DNA from: Metabacillus litoralis
GTDB lineage: Bacteria; Bacillota; Bacilli; Bacillales; Bacillaceae
Assembly (NCBI RefSeq): GCF_003667825.1
Contig: NZ_CP033043.1
Span: 3,412,001-3,476,000 of the forward strand
Direction: 5' to 3'
DNA: 64,000 nt
The notes under the pieces are model-generated. The model made no database searches and had not been told where the DNA came from. It was given only the letters and a program-made list of their open reading frames with translations. Below, one piece after another: positions 1 to 11,626 of the stretch (position 1 is the stretch's first letter; each line of letters starts with the position of its first letter). The position numbers and the translations under genes were made by a program.

Positions 1-612
1 CGCATGTCTCTCCTCTAATACCTTTAACACGTCATCTAAAGGTAGCTTCTGCTCTCGTAATAAAACCATTAAGTGAAATAGCAAATCAGCCACTTCCCAT
101 TTCAACTCATCATGGTCACGGTTTTTAGAAGCAATAATTACTTCCCCTGCTTCTTCTCCGACCTTCTTCAAAATTTTATCTACACCTTCAGTGAATAAGT
201 ATGTTGTATAAGATCCTTCCGGCAGCTCACTTTCACGTTCAGCAATTAATTTCTCTAATGTATTTAAAATCTGGAAACGGTCTTGAGCAGGAGAAACTTC
301 TTGTTTCTCAATTGTTTCACTAAAGCATGTATATGCACCTGTATGACATGCTGGACCTTGAGGCTGAACAAGGACAAGAATGGCATCTTGATCACAATCA
401 TATCTCATTTCAACCACTTTTTGCGTATTCCCAGACGTTGCACCTTTATGCCAAAGCTCTTGTCTAGAACGGCTGTAAAACCAAGTTTCCTTCGTATCCA
501 ACGTTTTTTGTAAGGATTCTTCGTTCATATAAGCTAGTGTTAACACTTCTTTACTTGCCGCATCTTGTACGATTGCCGGAACCAAGCCATTTTGGTCAAA
601 TTTAACGTTCAT
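1..612 (-). CDS. hisI: Phosphoribosyl-AMP cyclohydrolase / phosphoribosyl-ATP pyrophosphatase HisIE (3' end outside window)
   Basis: Bifunctional enzyme for steps 2 and 3 of histidine synthesis: hydrolysis of phosphoribosyl-ATP to phosphoribosyl-AMP, then ring opening. The 204 visible codons start at ATG 612 and run open to base 1. The N-terminal cyclohydrolase part carries the metal-binding CHTGAYTCF motif. The C-terminal pyrophosphatase part has [16 protein letters not shown] and the helix ending in LLFHLM. The usual length is about 210 residues, so only a few are missing. The start overlaps the hisF stop as ATGA, so the two are probably translationally coupled. It is the last visible gene of the operon; no stop codon is seen. 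Confidence 0.95.
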   Translation of the reverse strand, partial: MNVKFDQNGLVPAIVQDAASKEVLTLAYMNEESLQKTLDTKETWFYSRSRQELWHKGATSGNTQKVVEMRYDCDQDAILVLVQPQGPACHTGAYTCFSETIEKQEVSPAQDRFQILNTLEKLIAERESELPEGSYTTYLFTEGVDKILKKVGEEAGEVIIASKNRDHDELKWEVADLLFHLMVLLREQKLPLDDVLKVLEERHA

Positions 613-1367
613 CGTACATTCACCCCCTGTTGATCTAAGTATGCTTTTACTTCTTTAACCGACGTTTCTTTGTAATGAAAAATCGAAGCAGCTAGAGCAG
701 CATCTGCTTTTCCTTCTTGAAAAGCATGTAAAAAGTGCTCGGCATTTCCAGCTCCACCTGATGCAATAACTGGAACAGTGACCGCTTCACTAACCGCTTT
801 ATTTAAGGCGATATTAAAGCCGCTTTTTTCTCCATCACTATCCATGCTTGTGAGAAGAATTTCCCCAGCACCACGTTTCACAGCTTCTTTTGCCCATTCT
901 ACCACTTCCCAATGTGTCGCATTACGACCACCATGAGTAAACACTCTCCAGCTGCCTAATTCTTCATCAAATTTCGCATCAATTGCGACAACGATACACT
1001 GAGAACCAAAGAAACCTGCTCCCTCTGTAATAAGCTCAGGATTTACTAAAGCTGCTGTGTTTAAAGAAACCTTATCTGCACCTGCACGTAGAATTCGCTT
1101 CATATCTTCTAGTGAGTTAATTCCTCCACCAACTGTAAAAGGAATTGCTAGCTGAGCGGCAACCTGTTCAACAACATCGACCATTGTTTTTCGACCTTCA
1201 TGTGAAGCAGAAATGTCTAAGAAGACTAATTCATCTGCCCCTTCTTGATCGTAAAACTTCGCAAGCTCAACCGGATCTCCTGCGTCTCTTAATCCTAAAA
1301 ACTGAATTCCTTTTACAACTCGTCCTTCTTTTACATCTAAGCATGGTATGATCCGTTTAGTAATCAT
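609..1367 (-). CDS. hisF: Imidazole glycerol phosphate synthase, cyclase subunit HisF
   Basis: A (beta/alpha)8-barrel that uses ammonia from HisH to convert PRFAR to imidazole glycerol phosphate and AICAR. At 252 residues it is full length. The N-terminal [12 protein letters not shown] carries the family's catalytic Asp, and VVAIDAKFD carries the second. Phosphate-binding loops are IASGGAGN and the AAL-AASIFH segment. It overlaps hisA upstream and hisI downstream by 4 nt each (ATGA). It acts as a heterodimer with the hisH product two genes upstream. Confidence 0.97.
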   Translation of the reverse strand: MITKRIIPCLDVKEGRVVKGIQFLGLRDAGDPVELAKFYDQEGADELVFLDISASHEGRKTMVDVVEQVAAQLAIPFTVGGGINSLEDMKRILRAGADKVSLNTAALVNPELITEGAGFFGSQCIVVAIDAKFDEELGSWRVFTHGGRNATHWEVVEWAKEAVKRGAGEILLTSMDSDGEKSGFNIALNKAVSEAVTVPVIASGGAGNAEHFLHAFQEGKADAALAASIFHYKETSVKEVKAYLDQQGVNVR

Positions 1368-2101
1368 GATTGTGTTCCTACCTTTAAAGCATCAGTAAGA
1401 GAAAACTGATTTGTGTATAGCGCCTTTCCTACAATCGCACCCGCAACACCTTCTTGCTGATATTCAGCGAGAGTCTCTAAATCTTTTAATGAGCTTACCC
1501 CACCAGAAGCAATCACTTCTTTTCCAGTTGCTTTCGCCATCTCAACGACCGCTTCCACATTAGGTCCAGAAAGCATTCCGTCTGTTGCGATATCCGTAAA
1601 AATAAATATTTCAGCACCTGCAGCAGCAAGCTCTTTTCCAAGATCTGTTGCTTTTACAGTTGATGTATTCAACCAGCCCTCTGTTGACACATAACCATCT
1701 TTCGCATCAATACCAATTGCAATTTTTTCTCCATATGCAGCGAGCATTTTTTTCACAAAATCAGGATTAGAAATGGCCGCACTACCTAAAATCACTCGGT
1801 CAACTCCGTTTGAAAGGTAGAACTCTACATCTTCCTCCGTACGAATGCCCCCGCCAATTTGAATTTTAGCTGATAGTTTCGTAGCTGCATCAATGACATG
1901 CTGATGATTAACAAGCTTACCTGCTTTCGCTCCATCTAAATCTACCATATGAATCCAGCTTGCTCCTTGGTCATCAAACGTCTTCGCCATATCAAAAGGA
2001 GAATCACCATAGACCGTTTCCTTGTTATAATCGCCTTGAAGCAATCGCACGCATTTGCCACCGCGCATATCAATTGCCGGATAAATAATAAATTGGCTCA
2101 T
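1364..2101 (-). CDS. hisA: ProFAR isomerase HisA
   Basis: Isomerises ProFAR to PRFAR (Amadori rearrangement), supplying the HisF/HisH substrate. The 245-residue barrel is paralogous to HisF. The catalytic Asp lies in [14 protein letters not shown] and the second in [15 protein letters not shown]. Phosphate-binding motifs are GGGIRTEED and VIASGGVSS. It overlaps both neighbours by 4 nt, as expected for a tightly coupled operon. Confidence 0.97.
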   Translation of the reverse strand: MSQFIIYPAIDMRGGKCVRLLQGDYNKETVYGDSPFDMAKTFDDQGASWIHMVDLDGAKAGKLVNHQHVIDAATKLSAKIQIGGGIRTEEDVEFYLSNGVDRVILGSAAISNPDFVKKMLAAYGEKIAIGIDAKDGYVSTEGWLNTSTVKATDLGKELAAAGAEIFIFTDIATDGMLSGPNVEAVVEMAKATGKEVIASGGVSSLKDLETLAEYQQEGVAGAIVGKALYTNQFSLTDALKVGTQS

Positions 2102-2727
2102 CGTTTTTCTCCCTCCACAATGTTGATATAATTTTCTAGTATGCCCAAGCCAAGCTCACTGCTTTTTTCCGGATGGAATTGCGTTCCATACACATTACCA
2201 CGTCCAACTACGGCCGGTACTTCCACACCATAGCTTGCTGTTGCTAACAATGTGTCTTCTTCAGCTGAATCAACATAATAAGAATGAACAAAATAAGCAT
2301 AACCACTAGAAAGACCTGCAAGTAACGGACTTTCATTTTTCATATTTAAGTTGTTCCAGCCCATATGTGGCACTTTAAGCTGTTCACTTCCTGCTGCCTC
2401 AGGAATTCTAATTACTTTACCAGGTAGGAAAGCAAGTCCCTTCGCCTCCCCATTCTCAATACTTTCCTCAAAAAGCAACTGCATCCCTAAGCAAATACCT
2501 AACAAAGGTTTACCTTCTTCTACAACTTTTTGAATAAAGCTTGTTAAGCCTGTTTCATTTAAAATGGACATTGCATCCTTAAAAGAACCTACTCCAGGTA
2601 AAATGTAGCCGTCAGCTTTAGCTAGTTCCTTTTCATCACTTGAAAGAATATAGTCAGCATTCATACGCTCCAACGCTTTACTTACGCTGTATAAATTACC
2701 CATTCCATAATCAATAATCGCGATCAT
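2098..2727 (-). CDS. hisH: Imidazole glycerol phosphate synthase, glutaminase subunit HisH
   Basis: Class I glutamine amidotransferase that releases ammonia for HisF. At 209 residues it is full length. The nucleophile Cys is in [10 protein letters not shown], and the His/Glu of the triad are in QFHPEKS near residue 188. The N-terminal [11 protein letters not shown] is typical. Start ATG 2727 follows an AAGGGA ribosome site; the hisB stop lies 2 nt upstream. Confidence 0.97.
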   Translation of the reverse strand: MIAIIDYGMGNLYSVSKALERMNADYILSSDEKELAKADGYILPGVGSFKDAMSILNETGLTSFIQKVVEEGKPLLGICLGMQLLFEESIENGEAKGLAFLPGKVIRIPEAAGSEQLKVPHMGWNNLNMKNESPLLAGLSSGYAYFVHSYYVDSAEEDTLLATASYGVEVPAVVGRGNVYGTQFHPEKSSELGLGILENYINIVEGEKR

Positions 2728-2729
2728 GC

Positions 2730-3326
2730 CTATAACATCCCTTTCGTTGAAGGAAGTACCCCTTCCATACGCGGGTCAATACTAGTTGCCTCATCTAATG
2801 CTCTCGCTAATGCTTTAAAAATCGCTTCAATAATATGGTGTGTGTTATGACCGTAGTGAACAATCACATGAAGATTCATACGTGCTTCAAGAGCCAGCTT
2901 CCATAAAAATTCATGAACATTCTCGGTATCGAATGTACCGACTTTAGTGCTTGGCAGCTCAGCGCGAAACTCAAGATGCGGACGGTTACTCAAGTCAACT
3001 ACAACCTGTGCTAACGCCTCATCCATTGGAACAAATGCATTTCCGTAACGTTTAATTCCACGTTTATCGCCTAACGCCTCGCGCAATGCGTTACCAAGGC
3101 AAATGCCAATATCTTCTGTCGTGTGGTGATCGTCAATTTCAACGTCTCCATTTGCATTTACTGTTAAATCAAATTGCCCGTGCTTTGTAAAAAGGTCAAG
3201 CATATGATCCATGAATGGCACATCTGTTTTAAGAGATGATTGACCCGTTCCATCTATATTAAAAGACAGTGAAATTTGCGTTTCTTTTGTTTGACGTTCA
3301 ATCGAAGCTGTTCTTGACATATTCAT
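2730..3326 (-). CDS. hisB: Imidazoleglycerol-phosphate dehydratase HisB
   Basis: Manganese enzyme that dehydrates imidazole glycerol phosphate to imidazole acetol phosphate. This is the monofunctional 198-residue Gram-positive form, with no phosphatase domain. The duplicated metal-binding motifs are [11 protein letters not shown] (about 65-75) and HNTHHIIEA (about 158-166). ATG 3326 has a strong AAGGAGG five bases upstream. It lies 9 nt after hisD. Confidence 0.97.
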   Translation of the reverse strand: MNMSRTASIERQTKETQISLSFNIDGTGQSSLKTDVPFMDHMLDLFTKHGQFDLTVNANGDVEIDDHHTTEDIGICLGNALREALGDKRGIKRYGNAFVPMDEALAQVVVDLSNRPHLEFRAELPSTKVGTFDTENVHEFLWKLALEARMNLHVIVHYGHNTHHIIEAIFKALARALDEATSIDPRMEGVLPSTKGML

Positions 3327-3335
3327 TTTTCCTCC

Positions 3336-4604
3336 TTATTTAAGTCGTTCTTCCATTGCCCGGGCATGTGCTTCTAAGCCCTCTAAGCGTGCCAGCTTTG
3401 CAACTTTTGAATAGTTCGTTAAAAATGCTTTTTCACTATAAGAAATGATGCTTGATTTTTTCACAAAATCATCAACATTTAATGGACTTGAAAAACGTGC
3501 TGTTCCATTCGTTGGCAACACATGGTTAGGACCTGCGAAATAATCACCAACTGGCTCAGAGCTATAACGTCCAAGGAAAATGGCTCCAGCATGACGAATA
3601 TCATTTAAGCTTGCCAATGGATTTACCGTTAACACTTCAAGATGCTCAGGAGCTAGCTCATTGACAACCGCAATGGCTGTTTCCAGATCATCCGCAACAT
3701 AAATGTGACCGTACGCTTCAACTGATGCCTTTGCAATTTCTTTTCTAGGAAGAGTTTCTACTTGCTTTTCCACTTCCGCTTTTACTTCTTCAGCCTGCTT
3801 CATTGATGTTGTGACAAGAATACTAGATGAATTTTTATCATGCTCAGACTGTGAAAGGAGGTCGGCTGCAATTTCATTTGGTTTAGCTGTTTCATCCGCT
3901 AGTACCACAATTTCACTCGGACCTGCGATCATGTCGATATCAACAATGCCGAACACTTCACGCTTCGCAAGCGCAACAAAAATGTTACCAGGACCCATAA
4001 TCTTATCAACTGCCGCAATCGTTTCCGTTCCATACGCTAACGAAGCAATGGCCTGTGCGCCACCAACTTTGTATATTTCAGCGATACCAAGCTCCTTTGC
4101 CGCAACTAAGACGCCTGCTGGAAGTGTTCCTAGCTCATTTGGAGGAGAAGTGATCACAATTCTTTTCACCCCAGCAACCTGCGCTGGAATGACATTCATT
4201 AACACAGAAGATGGATAGGCTGCTGTCCCACCTGGCACATAAACCCCAACTGCATCTAGAGCTGTAATTTTCTGTCCAAGCATCGTGCCGTTATCATCAT
4301 AGCTGATCCAAGATTCTCTTTTTTGCTTTTCATGAAATGCACGAATATTAGCTGCAGCTTCACGGATAATTTCAACTAGCTCTTTATCAAGAGCTTCGTA
4401 TGCACCTGTAAATTCCTCTTCGGTTACTTTAAGATTTGGCAATTTTACACGATCAAATTTTTCTGTGTAAGAAAAAAGAGCTGAATCTCCTTCTTCACGA
4501 ACTGTCGCGATAATTGACTGAACAATTTTACGTTGTTCCTCTGTCCCTGTATCAATCGTTCTTCTGAGTGATACTTTTTTGTCTGTAATTTGAGTAATCT
4601 TCAT
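3336..4604 (-). CDS. hisD: Histidinol dehydrogenase HisD
   Basis: NAD-dependent zinc enzyme that oxidises L-histidinol to L-histidine in two steps. Visible family motifs are [20 protein letters not shown], the [10 protein letters not shown] zinc/catalytic region, PEHLE and [14 protein letters not shown]. The frame stays open upstream to a TTG at 4619, but ATG 4604 is preferred. GGAGG lies at the right distance before 4604, and the TTG overlaps that same GGAGG. The product is then 422 residues. The 4-nt gap to hisG supports one transcript. Confidence 0.96.
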   Translation of the reverse strand: MKITQITDKKVSLRRTIDTGTEEQRKIVQSIIATVREEGDSALFSYTEKFDRVKLPNLKVTEEEFTGAYEALDKELVEIIREAAANIRAFHEKQKRESWISYDDNGTMLGQKITALDAVGVYVPGGTAAYPSSVLMNVIPAQVAGVKRIVITSPPNELGTLPAGVLVAAKELGIAEIYKVGGAQAIASLAYGTETIAAVDKIMGPGNIFVALAKREVFGIVDIDMIAGPSEIVVLADETAKPNEIAADLLSQSEHDKNSSSILVTTSMKQAEEVKAEVEKQVETLPRKEIAKASVEAYGHIYVADDLETAIAVVNELAPEHLEVLTVNPLASLNDIRHAGAIFLGRYSSEPVGDYFAGPNHVLPTNGTARFSSPLNVDDFVKKSSIISYSEKAFLTNYSKVAKLARLEGLEAHARAMEERLK

Positions 4605-4608
4605 CCTC

Positions 4609-5238
4609 TTATCCTCCAATTACTTTCGATAGACGTTCCACTAGCTCATCAATCGGTTCATCCTTCATACGATAGCTCACCGGATTTACGATAAGACGTG
4701 ATGTAATATGACAAATATGCTCAAGCTCAACCAAACCATTTTCTTTTAGCGTTCGCCCTGTTGAGACAATATCAACAATTCGGTCAGCTAAGCCAATTAA
4801 AGGAGCAAGCTCAATTGAACCATTCAGTTTTATAATTTCAACCTGTTCACCTTGCTCACGGAAATAGCTTGAAGCGACTTTTGGATATTTTGTTGCTACT
4901 TTTGGTGCAACATCTGATAGTTTCGCATTAGGGAGACCAGCAACAGCTAAGTAGCATTCACTAATCTTCAGATCCAACACCTCATACACATCGCGATCTT
5001 CCTCAAGCATAACGTCCTTTCCAGCAATTCCAACATCAGCCACACCGTGTTCAACATACGTGACAACATCCATTGGCTTAGCCAGGATAAAGCGAATATT
5101 CTCATTTGGAACATCTAATATTAATTTTCTTGATTCATCAAACTCAGGAGGAAGCTGATAATTAGCTTTACGAAGCATATCTGCTGCCTCTTCAAAAATT
5201 CTTCCCTTTGGCATCGCAATCGTTAATAATTGGCTCAT
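4609..5238 (-). CDS. hisG: ATP phosphoribosyltransferase catalytic subunit HisG (short form)
   Basis: First committed step: condenses ATP with PRPP. At 209 residues it is the short form, which lacks the C-terminal histidine-binding domain and needs HisZ for activity and feedback inhibition. Motifs: [13 protein letters not shown], and the PRPP loop region [16 protein letters not shown]. It starts 1 nt after hisZ, consistent with an obligate HisG-HisZ complex. Confidence 0.96.
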   Translation of the reverse strand: MSQLLTIAMPKGRIFEEAADMLRKANYQLPPEFDESRKLILDVPNENIRFILAKPMDVVTYVEHGVADVGIAGKDVMLEEDRDVYEVLDLKISECYLAVAGLPNAKLSDVAPKVATKYPKVASSYFREQGEQVEIIKLNGSIELAPLIGLADRIVDIVSTGRTLKENGLVELEHICHITSRLIVNPVSYRMKDEPIDELVERLSKVIGG

Positions 5239-5239
5239 C

Positions 5240-6406
5240 CTACAGCTCCTCCTTTCTTGATCCGATAAAATAGCTTACTTCTTCAAATTTCTTTGTATAG
5301 GCATCAACATCTTTAATACCTGTGATATCCTGCATCACTACTCGTTTGCCGTCTTCACGTAGTTCTGTTGCAAACGAAATCGCTTCAGCACGTCGTTCTT
5401 GGCTATAAATTACGCATTGAAGCTTAGCCTCTTCTGTTTCATTAAGTGCTTCAATCAGTCGATCAAGGTGAAGACCGAAGCCTGTTGCTGGAGCAGCACG
5501 ATTGAATTTCTCAAATAAGTGGTCATAACGCCCACCATTTCCGATGATGAAACCAACATTGTCCGCGTACACCTCAAATAAAACACCCGTATAATAGCTC
5601 ATATGACTCACAATATTTAAATCTAGCTTTAAGTAGTCTGTTACCTGATATGCTTCAAGCGCATTCCATAATTGAGAAACTTCTTCTAATGAACTTCGTG
5701 CTTCTTGAGAGGTAACAAGCTCCTTCGCCTCTTCTACCTTCTCGATCCCACCACGTAATTTTAGTAAAGTAAATAAACGTTCTTTATCAATTGATGATAA
5801 TGGCAACCCCTTAACATGCTCACGATAGCCAACATAATTTTTCTCATAAAGAAAACGTCTTAACACGTCTGCACGTTCTTGATTGCCAAGCACCTCTTTG
5901 AATAAGGCATTGGCATACCCAATATGACCAATTGCAATTTTAAAGTTCTTAAGTCCTGCTTTCTTTAAAACAGAGATCATTAAAGCAATCGCTTCAGCAT
6001 CTGCGCTCGTAGTTCCGTCACCAATTAATTCAACACCCACTTGTTCAAACTCAGCTGGGCGACCACCTTCGTTCTGCTGTGCACGGAAAACATTGGCAGA
6101 GTAAGCAAGGCGTTGTGGATAAAGATTATTAAATAATTTCGATGCAGCCACACGTGCAATTGGTGCTGTCACATCCGGACGCAGCACTAAAGTATGACCT
6201 TGTTGATCTAACAATTTAAAAAGCTGCTGATCTAAAATCGCAGACTGAACTCCGACTGTTTCGTAATATTCAAGAGTTGGTGTTTCAATAAATTCAAAAC
6301 CCCAAGCTTCTATTTCATTCGTCATCGCACGACGAGTCTTCTTCTTCACTTCATATAAATTTGGTAATGTATCAACCATTCCAAGCGGTTTTTCAAACAT
6401 AAACAT
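5240..6406 (-). CDS. hisZ: ATP phosphoribosyltransferase regulatory subunit HisZ
   Basis: Histidyl-tRNA synthetase paralogue without an anticodon domain; it activates short HisG and confers histidine feedback. Class II synthetase traits: [11 protein letters not shown] (motif 2 region), QVGVELIG, and the C-terminal GNGGRYDHL and [11 protein letters not shown]. An upstream ATG at 6427 lacks a ribosome site. The internal ATG at 6406 follows GGGGGT and begins MFMFEKP, as in B. subtilis, so it is chosen (388 residues). First gene of the his operon. Confidence 0.93.
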   Translation of the reverse strand: MFMFEKPLGMVDTLPNLYEVKKKTRRAMTNEIEAWGFEFIETPTLEYYETVGVQSAILDQQLFKLLDQQGHTLVLRPDVTAPIARVAASKLFNNLYPQRLAYSANVFRAQQNEGGRPAEFEQVGVELIGDGTTSADAEAIALMISVLKKAGLKNFKIAIGHIGYANALFKEVLGNQERADVLRRFLYEKNYVGYREHVKGLPLSSIDKERLFTLLKLRGGIEKVEEAKELVTSQEARSSLEEVSQLWNALEAYQVTDYLKLDLNIVSHMSYYTGVLFEVYADNVGFIIGNGGRYDHLFEKFNRAAPATGFGLHLDRLIEALNETEEAKLQCVIYSQERRAEAISFATELREDGKRVVMQDITGIKDVDAYTKKFEEVSYFIGSRKEEL

Positions 6407-6477
6407 AAGAGTCTGTACCCCCGTCATTGATTACTATCATTAATTTTCAGAATCCTTTACTTCGCTAATATGCTAAT

Positions 6478-6506
6478 ATACTACCAAAGTGAAGGAACTT
6501 TTTCAA
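6478..6506 (-). promoter_or_regulatory. SigA-type promoter of the his operon
   Basis: Minus strand: -35 TTGAAA (6501-6506), 17-nt spacer, -10 TAGTAT (6478-6483), about 70 nt upstream of hisZ. I see no T-box or other long leader structure between it and hisZ, so histidine control in cis is not evident here. Confidence 0.7.
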
Positions 6507-6629
6507 GGAAATCATTCTTATTTTGGATATAAAAGACTTTTGATTTCACGCGCTATTCTGACTTTTTTAGTTAAACAAACGTTTAATTAAATGTTAATAG
6601 AGTGATGAATTGCCTCGCGGTGGTGCTAT

Positions 6630-7540
6630 TTATTGGACTTTTCTCTTTATGAAGATTATTTTTCGTGATTGCTGTTCCTGGTTTGGTTTTTATCGTGTTT
6701 ATGAAGATCATTTTTTGTGGTTACGGCTTCTGGTTTGGGCTTCTTTACGTTTATGATGAACATTTCTCATGCTTGCGGCTTCTGGTTTGGGCTTCATTTC
6801 GATTATGATGAACATTTCTCGTGCTTGTGGCTTCTGGTTTGGGCTTCATCTCGCTTATGATGACCATTTCTTGTGCTTGCGGCTTCTGGTTTGGGCTTCA
6901 TTTCGATTATGATGACTATTTCTTGTGGTTACGGCTCCTGGTTTGGGCTTCATCTCGCTTATGATGACCATTTCTCGTGCTTGTGGCTTCTGGTTTGGGC
7001 TTCATCTCGCTTATGATGACCATTTCTTGTGCTTGCGGCTTCTGGTTTGGGCTTCATTTCGATTATGATGACTATTTCTTGTGGTTACGGCTTCTGGTTT
7101 GGGCTTCATTTCGATTATGATGAACATTTCTCGTGCTTGTGGCTTCTGGTTTGGGCTTCAGCACGCTTATGAACGACATTACCATTACTTCCACCCTCTG
7201 TTTTGTCGTTCATCACTCTTATGAACGACACTACCATTACTTCCAACCTCTATTTTGTCGTTCATCACCCTTATGAACGACACTACCATTACTTCCAACC
7301 TCTATTTTGTCGTTCATCACCCTTATGAACGACACTACCATTACTTCCACCCTCTATTTTGTCGTTCATCACCCTTATGAACGACACTACCGCTACTTCC
7401 AACCTCTATTTTGTCGTTCATCACCCTTATGAACGACACTACCATTACTTCCAACCTCTGTAATGTCGTTCATCACCCTTATGAACGACATTACAACGAC
7501 TTACACACTGAGATTTGTCGTTCACCACCAACAAAAAGCA
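6630..7540. repeat. Tandem array, about 17-18 units in strict 52-bp register, two sequence families
   Basis: This fills most of the gene-free stretch between hisZ and yvoF. Units of the first family contain GGTTTGGGCTTC, with GGTTTGG at 6680, 6732, 6784, 6836, 6888, 6940, 6992, 7044, 7096 and 7148; one more degenerate unit lies before them. From 7202 a second family begins (TTTGTCGTTCAT at 7202, 7254, 7306, 7358, 7410; degenerate at 7462; half unit at 7514), exactly 52 bp after the last member of the first. Second-family units hold a hairpin with arms TGTCGTTCAT and ATGAACGACA around CACCCTT. No coding potential is apparent. Confidence 0.92.
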
Positions 7541-7576
7541 CTCCAAAAGCTTGTCCATCTTAAAAAGAAAAGACCA

Positions 7577-8101
7577 CTAGTCTTGACTAGCAGCCTCTTC
7601 TCCCCTGTTTGCCAGCTCTTCTTTTGTATAGATGATTCTCATGGGGTTGCCGCCGACAAATGCTCCTGCTGGGACATCTTTATGGACAAGAGTTCCTGCA
7701 GAAACGATGGCGCCATCCCCGATGATGACACCTGGTAAAATCGTTGAGTTAGCACCGATTAGTACTTCGCTCCCAATCTCAACATCTCCGAGGCGGTATT
7801 CATTAATCAAATATTCGTGAGCTAAAATCGTGGTGTTATAGCCGATTACGGTGTTCCGCCCAACCGAAATTTTTTCTGGGAACATCACATCTAGCATGAC
7901 CATGAGGGCGAATGATGTTTGATCGCCAACCTTCATCTGCAAAAAATTACGGTACAGCCAATTTTTCATTCCTAAAAACGGTGTATACCTCGCAAGCTGT
8001 ATGACAATAAAGTTTTTAACAACCTTCCAAAATGGCACGGTTTTATAGACATGCCATAATGAATTTGCTCCTGTGACAGGATATCGAGTTGTTCTTCTCA
8101 C
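7577..8101 (-). CDS. yvoF: Hexapeptide-repeat acyltransferase YvoF
   Basis: Left-handed beta-helix O-acetyltransferase-like protein of 174 residues. Isoleucine/valine-rich hexapeptide turns run from about residue 75 to 165 ([33 protein letters not shown]). It ends with the typical GGNPMRIIY cap. The substrate is unknown. Start is GTG 8101, with a purine-rich site inside the end of ppaX; the stop and start are nearly adjacent. Conserved order yvoF-ppaX-yvoD-lgt-hprK supports the name. Confidence 0.85.
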   Translation of the reverse strand: MRRTTRYPVTGANSLWHVYKTVPFWKVVKNFIVIQLARYTPFLGMKNWLYRNFLQMKVGDQTSFALMVMLDVMFPEKISVGRNTVIGYNTTILAHEYLINEYRLGDVEIGSEVLIGANSTILPGVIIGDGAIVSAGTLVHKDVPAGAFVGGNPMRIIYTKEELANRGEEAASQD

Positions 8102-8102
8102 C

Positions 8103-8744
8103 TTATTCCACTCCGACTATTGGTAATAAATCGCTCATTGTTTCAAGTAAGTAATCGGGATTGTGGCTGCTAATGTAGTCTCTTCCTTTAATGCTCCACG
8201 CAACTCCCGCTGTTTTAGTGCCAGCATTTTTACCAGCTTCCACATCATGGTGATTATCTCCGACCATAATAGCTTCCTCAGGTTTTGATCCTAACTGCTC
8301 TAACGCTTTTAGAACTGGCTCTGGATGTGGTTTTGCATTTTCTACATCATCAAGCGTGACAACCACATCAAAAAACTGATCAAGCTTTGTTAATGTTAAG
8401 CCCATATTCACGGTTGCACGAATTTTCGTTGTGACAATACCAAGCTTAAAGCCTTTTTCCTTCAGAGTTTTTACCGTTTCAAAAACTGTCTCATACTCTT
8501 TTACAAGAACATCATGCTGTTCATGATTAAATTTGCGGTATACTTTCACCATTTCTTCTACTTTTTCAGGATTAATGCTATTGAACGTATCATAAAGAGT
8601 TGGACCGATAAATGGTAACACATCTTCTCTTTTATATTGATCCGGATAATAAGAATGTAATGTATGGAGAAAGGATTCAATGATTAATTCATTTGTATTG
8701 ATTAATGTTCCGTCTAGGTCGAATAAGAGTGTATTAATTTTCAT
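8103..8744 (-). CDS. ppaX: Pyrophosphatase PpaX (HAD family)
   Basis: HAD-superfamily pyrophosphatase. In B. subtilis it removes the pyrophosphate made when HprK dephosphorylates HPr-Ser-P. HAD motifs: LFDLDGTLI (nucleophile Asp near residue 9), GIVTTK, KPHPEP, and [16 protein letters not shown]. An upstream in-frame ATG exists, but ATG 8744 follows GGAAG and gives 213 residues, close to the family's 216. It overlaps the end of yvoD by 11 nt. Clustering with hprK fits its role. Confidence 0.92.
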   Translation of the reverse strand: MKINTLLFDLDGTLINTNELIIESFLHTLHSYYPDQYKREDVLPFIGPTLYDTFNSINPEKVEEMVKVYRKFNHEQHDVLVKEYETVFETVKTLKEKGFKLGIVTTKIRATVNMGLTLTKLDQFFDVVVTLDDVENAKPHPEPVLKALEQLGSKPEEAIMVGDNHHDVEAGKNAGTKTAGVAWSIKGRDYISSHNPDYLLETMSDLLPIVGVE

Positions 8745-9681
8745 ATGTCGCTTCCTTTCGTCTTGGTGCTGCTTCAAGCTTACGCCAAATTGCGGCAACT
8801 GTTATTGTTAAAATGATGGCTACTGATAAACGAATAGCTAGCAATGGCCAAACTGGAATGCCAAGTGGAATGAAGATTAATGTATCCTCAACAACTGCAT
8901 GACAGGCTACTAGAAAAATAAAGGCTAATGTTAAATCTTTATAGCTAACACCATCTTCTTTTACCGCCTGAATCATCACACCTGCTCCATACGCTAAGCC
9001 AATTGTAAGGCCTGCTACTAATGTCATCGATGTGTTTTCTTTCATTCCGAGCATCCGGGTTACAGGTGCCATCCATCTTGTAAATACCTTTAATAAACCT
9101 AAGTCTTTCATATATTGAATCACAATCATTAGAGGAATAACGATAAGTGCTAATTGAACAACCCCTAGAGCAGCCTTTTGGATAGCTAATCCGATAATCT
9201 CAAACCATCCGTTTGGAACTACAGCCGTTTGACTAACAAATCCGTACTGAGCCATCTCACTTCCACCTTGCCAAACAAGGTTAATGATGATCGCAGAGCT
9301 AAAGGCAAGGCCAAGCCTGACAAGCAAGATAATCCAAAGCTTCAACCCAACCTTCGCCGCAACAGATGATTCCACTAAAAGATTGTGTGAAAATGAAAGC
9401 ATTGTGGCTAGTATAAATACTTCTTTTACACTTAAATCTAAAGAGAGAATTGCACCAATTCCGGCATAAAGATTAAGGAAATTTCCGATAACCAATGGAA
9501 TTGCCGCTTCTCCTGAAAGCCCGAAAATCCCCATTAGAGGCGAAATAAGCTGAACAATCCAATCAAGGATTGGCGTATACTGCAGCAAGCTCACGACTAA
9601 TGTTATGGGAAAAATAACCTTTCCCAGTGTCCAAGTTGTTTGTAAGCCTGATTGCAGACCGTTTTTAAAGCTTTTTCCCAT
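8734..9681 (-). CDS. yvoD: Nucleoside-recognition-domain membrane protein YvoD
   Basis: A 315-residue polytopic membrane protein with two Gate/nucleoside-recognition-like halves, each with several hydrophobic helices (for example [18 protein letters not shown]). Molecular function is not established. It sits between lgt and ppaX as in B. subtilis, with AGGGAGAGGG upstream of ATG 9681. The 3' end overlaps ppaX. Confidence 0.85.
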   Translation of the reverse strand: MGKSFKNGLQSGLQTTWTLGKVIFPITLVVSLLQYTPILDWIVQLISPLMGIFGLSGEAAIPLVIGNFLNLYAGIGAILSLDLSVKEVFILATMLSFSHNLLVESSVAAKVGLKLWIILLVRLGLAFSSAIIINLVWQGGSEMAQYGFVSQTAVVPNGWFEIIGLAIQKAALGVVQLALIVIPLMIVIQYMKDLGLLKVFTRWMAPVTRMLGMKENTSMTLVAGLTIGLAYGAGVMIQAVKEDGVSYKDLTLAFIFLVACHAVVEDTLIFIPLGIPVWPLLAIRLSVAIILTITVAAIWRKLEAAPRRKEATYEN

Positions 9682-9711
9682 TTCAACCCTCTCCCTTGAT
9701 GTTTAGCAAAC

Positions 9712-10530
9712 TTATTGAGTCGTATCTAAATATCTTACTTTAGAATAGCCTTTTAAACGTCTGAAGATGATGATCCCCACAGCAACTGCAACAAGAACAA
9801 TTGAAATAACTTGCGCAATTCTTAACGTTTCTGTCAGCATTAAGCTATCTGTTCGAAGTCCCTCAACAAAGAATCTTCCTACTGAATACCAAATTACATA
9901 TGTTAAGAAAAGTTCCCCACGTCTGAAATTTGCTTTTCTTAATAGCATTAATCCGATAAATCCAGCTAGATTCCATAATGATTCATATAAGAATGTCGGA
10001 TGATAATATTGACCATTAATATACATTTGGTTCACAATGAAATCTGGTAAAAACAAACCTTCTAAAAATTCTCTTGTAACAGGTCCACCATGTGCTTCTT
10101 GATTCATAAAATTTCCCCAGCGTCCAATTGCCTGCCCAAGAATAATACTTGGTGCTGCAATATCAGCTAGCTTCCAGAACGAAAGCTTTTTCACTTTTGC
10201 ATAAACTGCTCCAGTTATAAACGCCGCGATTAATCCACCATGAATGGCGAGACCGCCATTCCAGATTTTTATAATATCGCCCGGGTTTTGAGAATAATAA
10301 TCCCATTGAAAAATAACATAATAGGCTCTTGCTCCTAAAATGGCAATTGGAATCGCAAACAGAACAAGATCAACAAATGTGTCTTTATGCAGCCCGCGTC
10401 GTTCACTTTCTCTTACAGCAATAAGTAAGGCAAGCAATGCTCCCAAGCCGATGATCACACCGTACCAATGTACTTGAATCGGACCTAATTCGATTGCTAT
10501 CGGATTTAGTGGCTTAATACTTTCTTCCAT
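9712..10530 (-). CDS. lgt: Prolipoprotein diacylglyceryl transferase Lgt
   Basis: Membrane enzyme that transfers diacylglycerol from phosphatidylglycerol to the lipobox cysteine of prolipoproteins. The Lgt signature [15 protein letters not shown] lies near residue 137. The HGGL segment and about seven hydrophobic helices are present, with [15 protein letters not shown] near the C-terminus. The start is set at ATG 10530, which has AGGGAG at good spacing; an ATG 18 nt further upstream lacks a site. The product is 272 residues. Confidence 0.95.
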   Translation of the reverse strand: MEESIKPLNPIAIELGPIQVHWYGVIIGLGALLALLIAVRESERRGLHKDTFVDLVLFAIPIAILGARAYYVIFQWDYYSQNPGDIIKIWNGGLAIHGGLIAAFITGAVYAKVKKLSFWKLADIAAPSIILGQAIGRWGNFMNQEAHGGPVTREFLEGLFLPDFIVNQMYINGQYYHPTFLYESLWNLAGFIGLMLLRKANFRRGELFLTYVIWYSVGRFFVEGLRTDSLMLTETLRIAQVISIVLVAVAVGIIIFRRLKGYSKVRYLDTTQ

Positions 10531-10648
10531 ATCTTCAACTCCCTGCATATGTAGTTTCTATGTATTTCCACCCTTTAATTACTTTGACCAACCATCCTTA
10601 TTTTACTTTTTATCGACTAAGAATACTACCTTATTATTCCAAAACAAT

Positions 10649-10674
10649 GGAACCGGAGCAATGACTCCGATTCC
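10649..10674 (-). terminator. Hairpin after hprK
   Basis: Minus-strand arms GGAATCGGAG and CTCCGGTTCC around a 6-nt loop, followed by a weak T-rich run (TGTTTT). It lies between hprK and lgt, so it may only attenuate read-through. Confidence 0.55.
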
Positions 10675-10690
10675 ACATGGTTAGTATTTT

Positions 10691-11626
10691 TTATTCTTCC
10701 TCGTTGTCTCCATCTTCAATCACACCGGCAAGCTTATTTGTAAATTGCTCCGCTGCATTTACACCCATTCGTTTTAAGCGGTGATTCATCGCAGCTACTT
10801 CGATAATAACAGATAAGTTACGTCCAGGACGAACAGGAACTGTTAGCTTGGTAATATCTGTATCAATGATTCTCATTTTATCTTCTTCAAGACCTAGGCG
10901 GTCGTACTGTTTATTTTGATCCCATAGTTCTAAGTTAATCACAAGTGTAATACGTTTAAAGCTTCGAACCGCACCTGCACCGAATAGTGTCATCACATTG
11001 ATGATTCCTAGTCCTCTAATTTCTAATAAATGTTCAATTAGCTCAGGGGCACTTCCAATAAGTGTATCCTTATCTTCCTGACGTATTTCCACACAATCAT
11101 CTGCGACAAGACGGTGACCGCGTTTTACTAGCTCAAGGGCTGTTTCACTTTTACCAACACCGCTTTTTCCAATAATTAGAACACCCACACCATAGATATC
11201 AACTAACACTCCATGAACAGCAGTTGTTGGGGCAAGTTTTCCTTCAAGAAAGTTCGTCAAATGACTTGATAAACGGGTTGTTTTCATCGATGAACGTAAC
11301 ACAGGAACTCCTTCACGTTCAGAGGCATCGATCAGCTCCTGAGGAGTTTCCATTTCTCTAGTCACAATAATGGCAGGAGTAATCTCTGTACAAAGCTCGT
11401 CCATACGATGCTTTTTCTCTTGCGCGGAAAGCTGGTGAAAAAATGATAATTCCGTCTTACCAAGTAATTGAACACGTTCTTTCGGATAATATGTAAAAAA
11501 ACCAGCCATCTCAATACCAGGACGTGACAAATCACTTGTTGTAATTGGACGATTTATTCCTTCTTCTCCACTAATCACTTCAAAATTAAATTTGTCAATA
11601 AGATCCTTTGTGCGAACTTTTGGCAC
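10691..11626 (-). CDS. hprK: HPr kinase/phosphorylase HprK
   Basis: Sensor enzyme of Gram-positive carbon catabolite repression; it phosphorylates and dephosphorylates HPr and Crh at Ser46. P-loop GKSGVGKS is near residue 155, and the signature [10 protein letters not shown] near 204. At 311 residues it is full length. Start is GTG 11626 with AAAGGAGG upstream. Both HprK targets and a possible extra HPr (52624-52890) occur in this genome. Confidence 0.97.
   Translation of the reverse strand: MPKVRTKDLIDKFNFEVISGEEGINRPITTSDLSRPGIEMAGFFTYYPKERVQLLGKTELSFFHQLSAQEKKHRMDELCTEITPAIIVTREMETPQELIDASEREGVPVLRSSMKTTRLSSHLTNFLEGKLAPTTAVHGVLVDIYGVGVLIIGKSGVGKSETALELVKRGHRLVADDCVEIRQEDKDTLIGSAPELIEHLLEIRGLGIINVMTLFGAGAVRSFKRITLVINLELWDQNKQYDRLGLEEDKMRIIDTDITKLTVPVRPGRNLSVIIEVAAMNHRLKRMGVNAAEQFTNKLAGVIEDGDNEEE

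Noticed and set aside
3811..4218. 135-codon plus-strand frame inside hisD
   Set aside because: Complement of a well-conserved gene; no ribosome site or family match.
6407..6620. Histidine T-box leader upstream of hisZ
   Set aside because: The promoter lies only about 70 nt from the start codon, leaving no room for a T-box, and no T-box sequence or terminator is seen.
6630..7540. CRISPR array interpretation of the 52-bp repeats (also for 41641-42660)
   Set aside because: The segments between hairpins are themselves repeated, so there are no unique spacers, and no cas genes are present.
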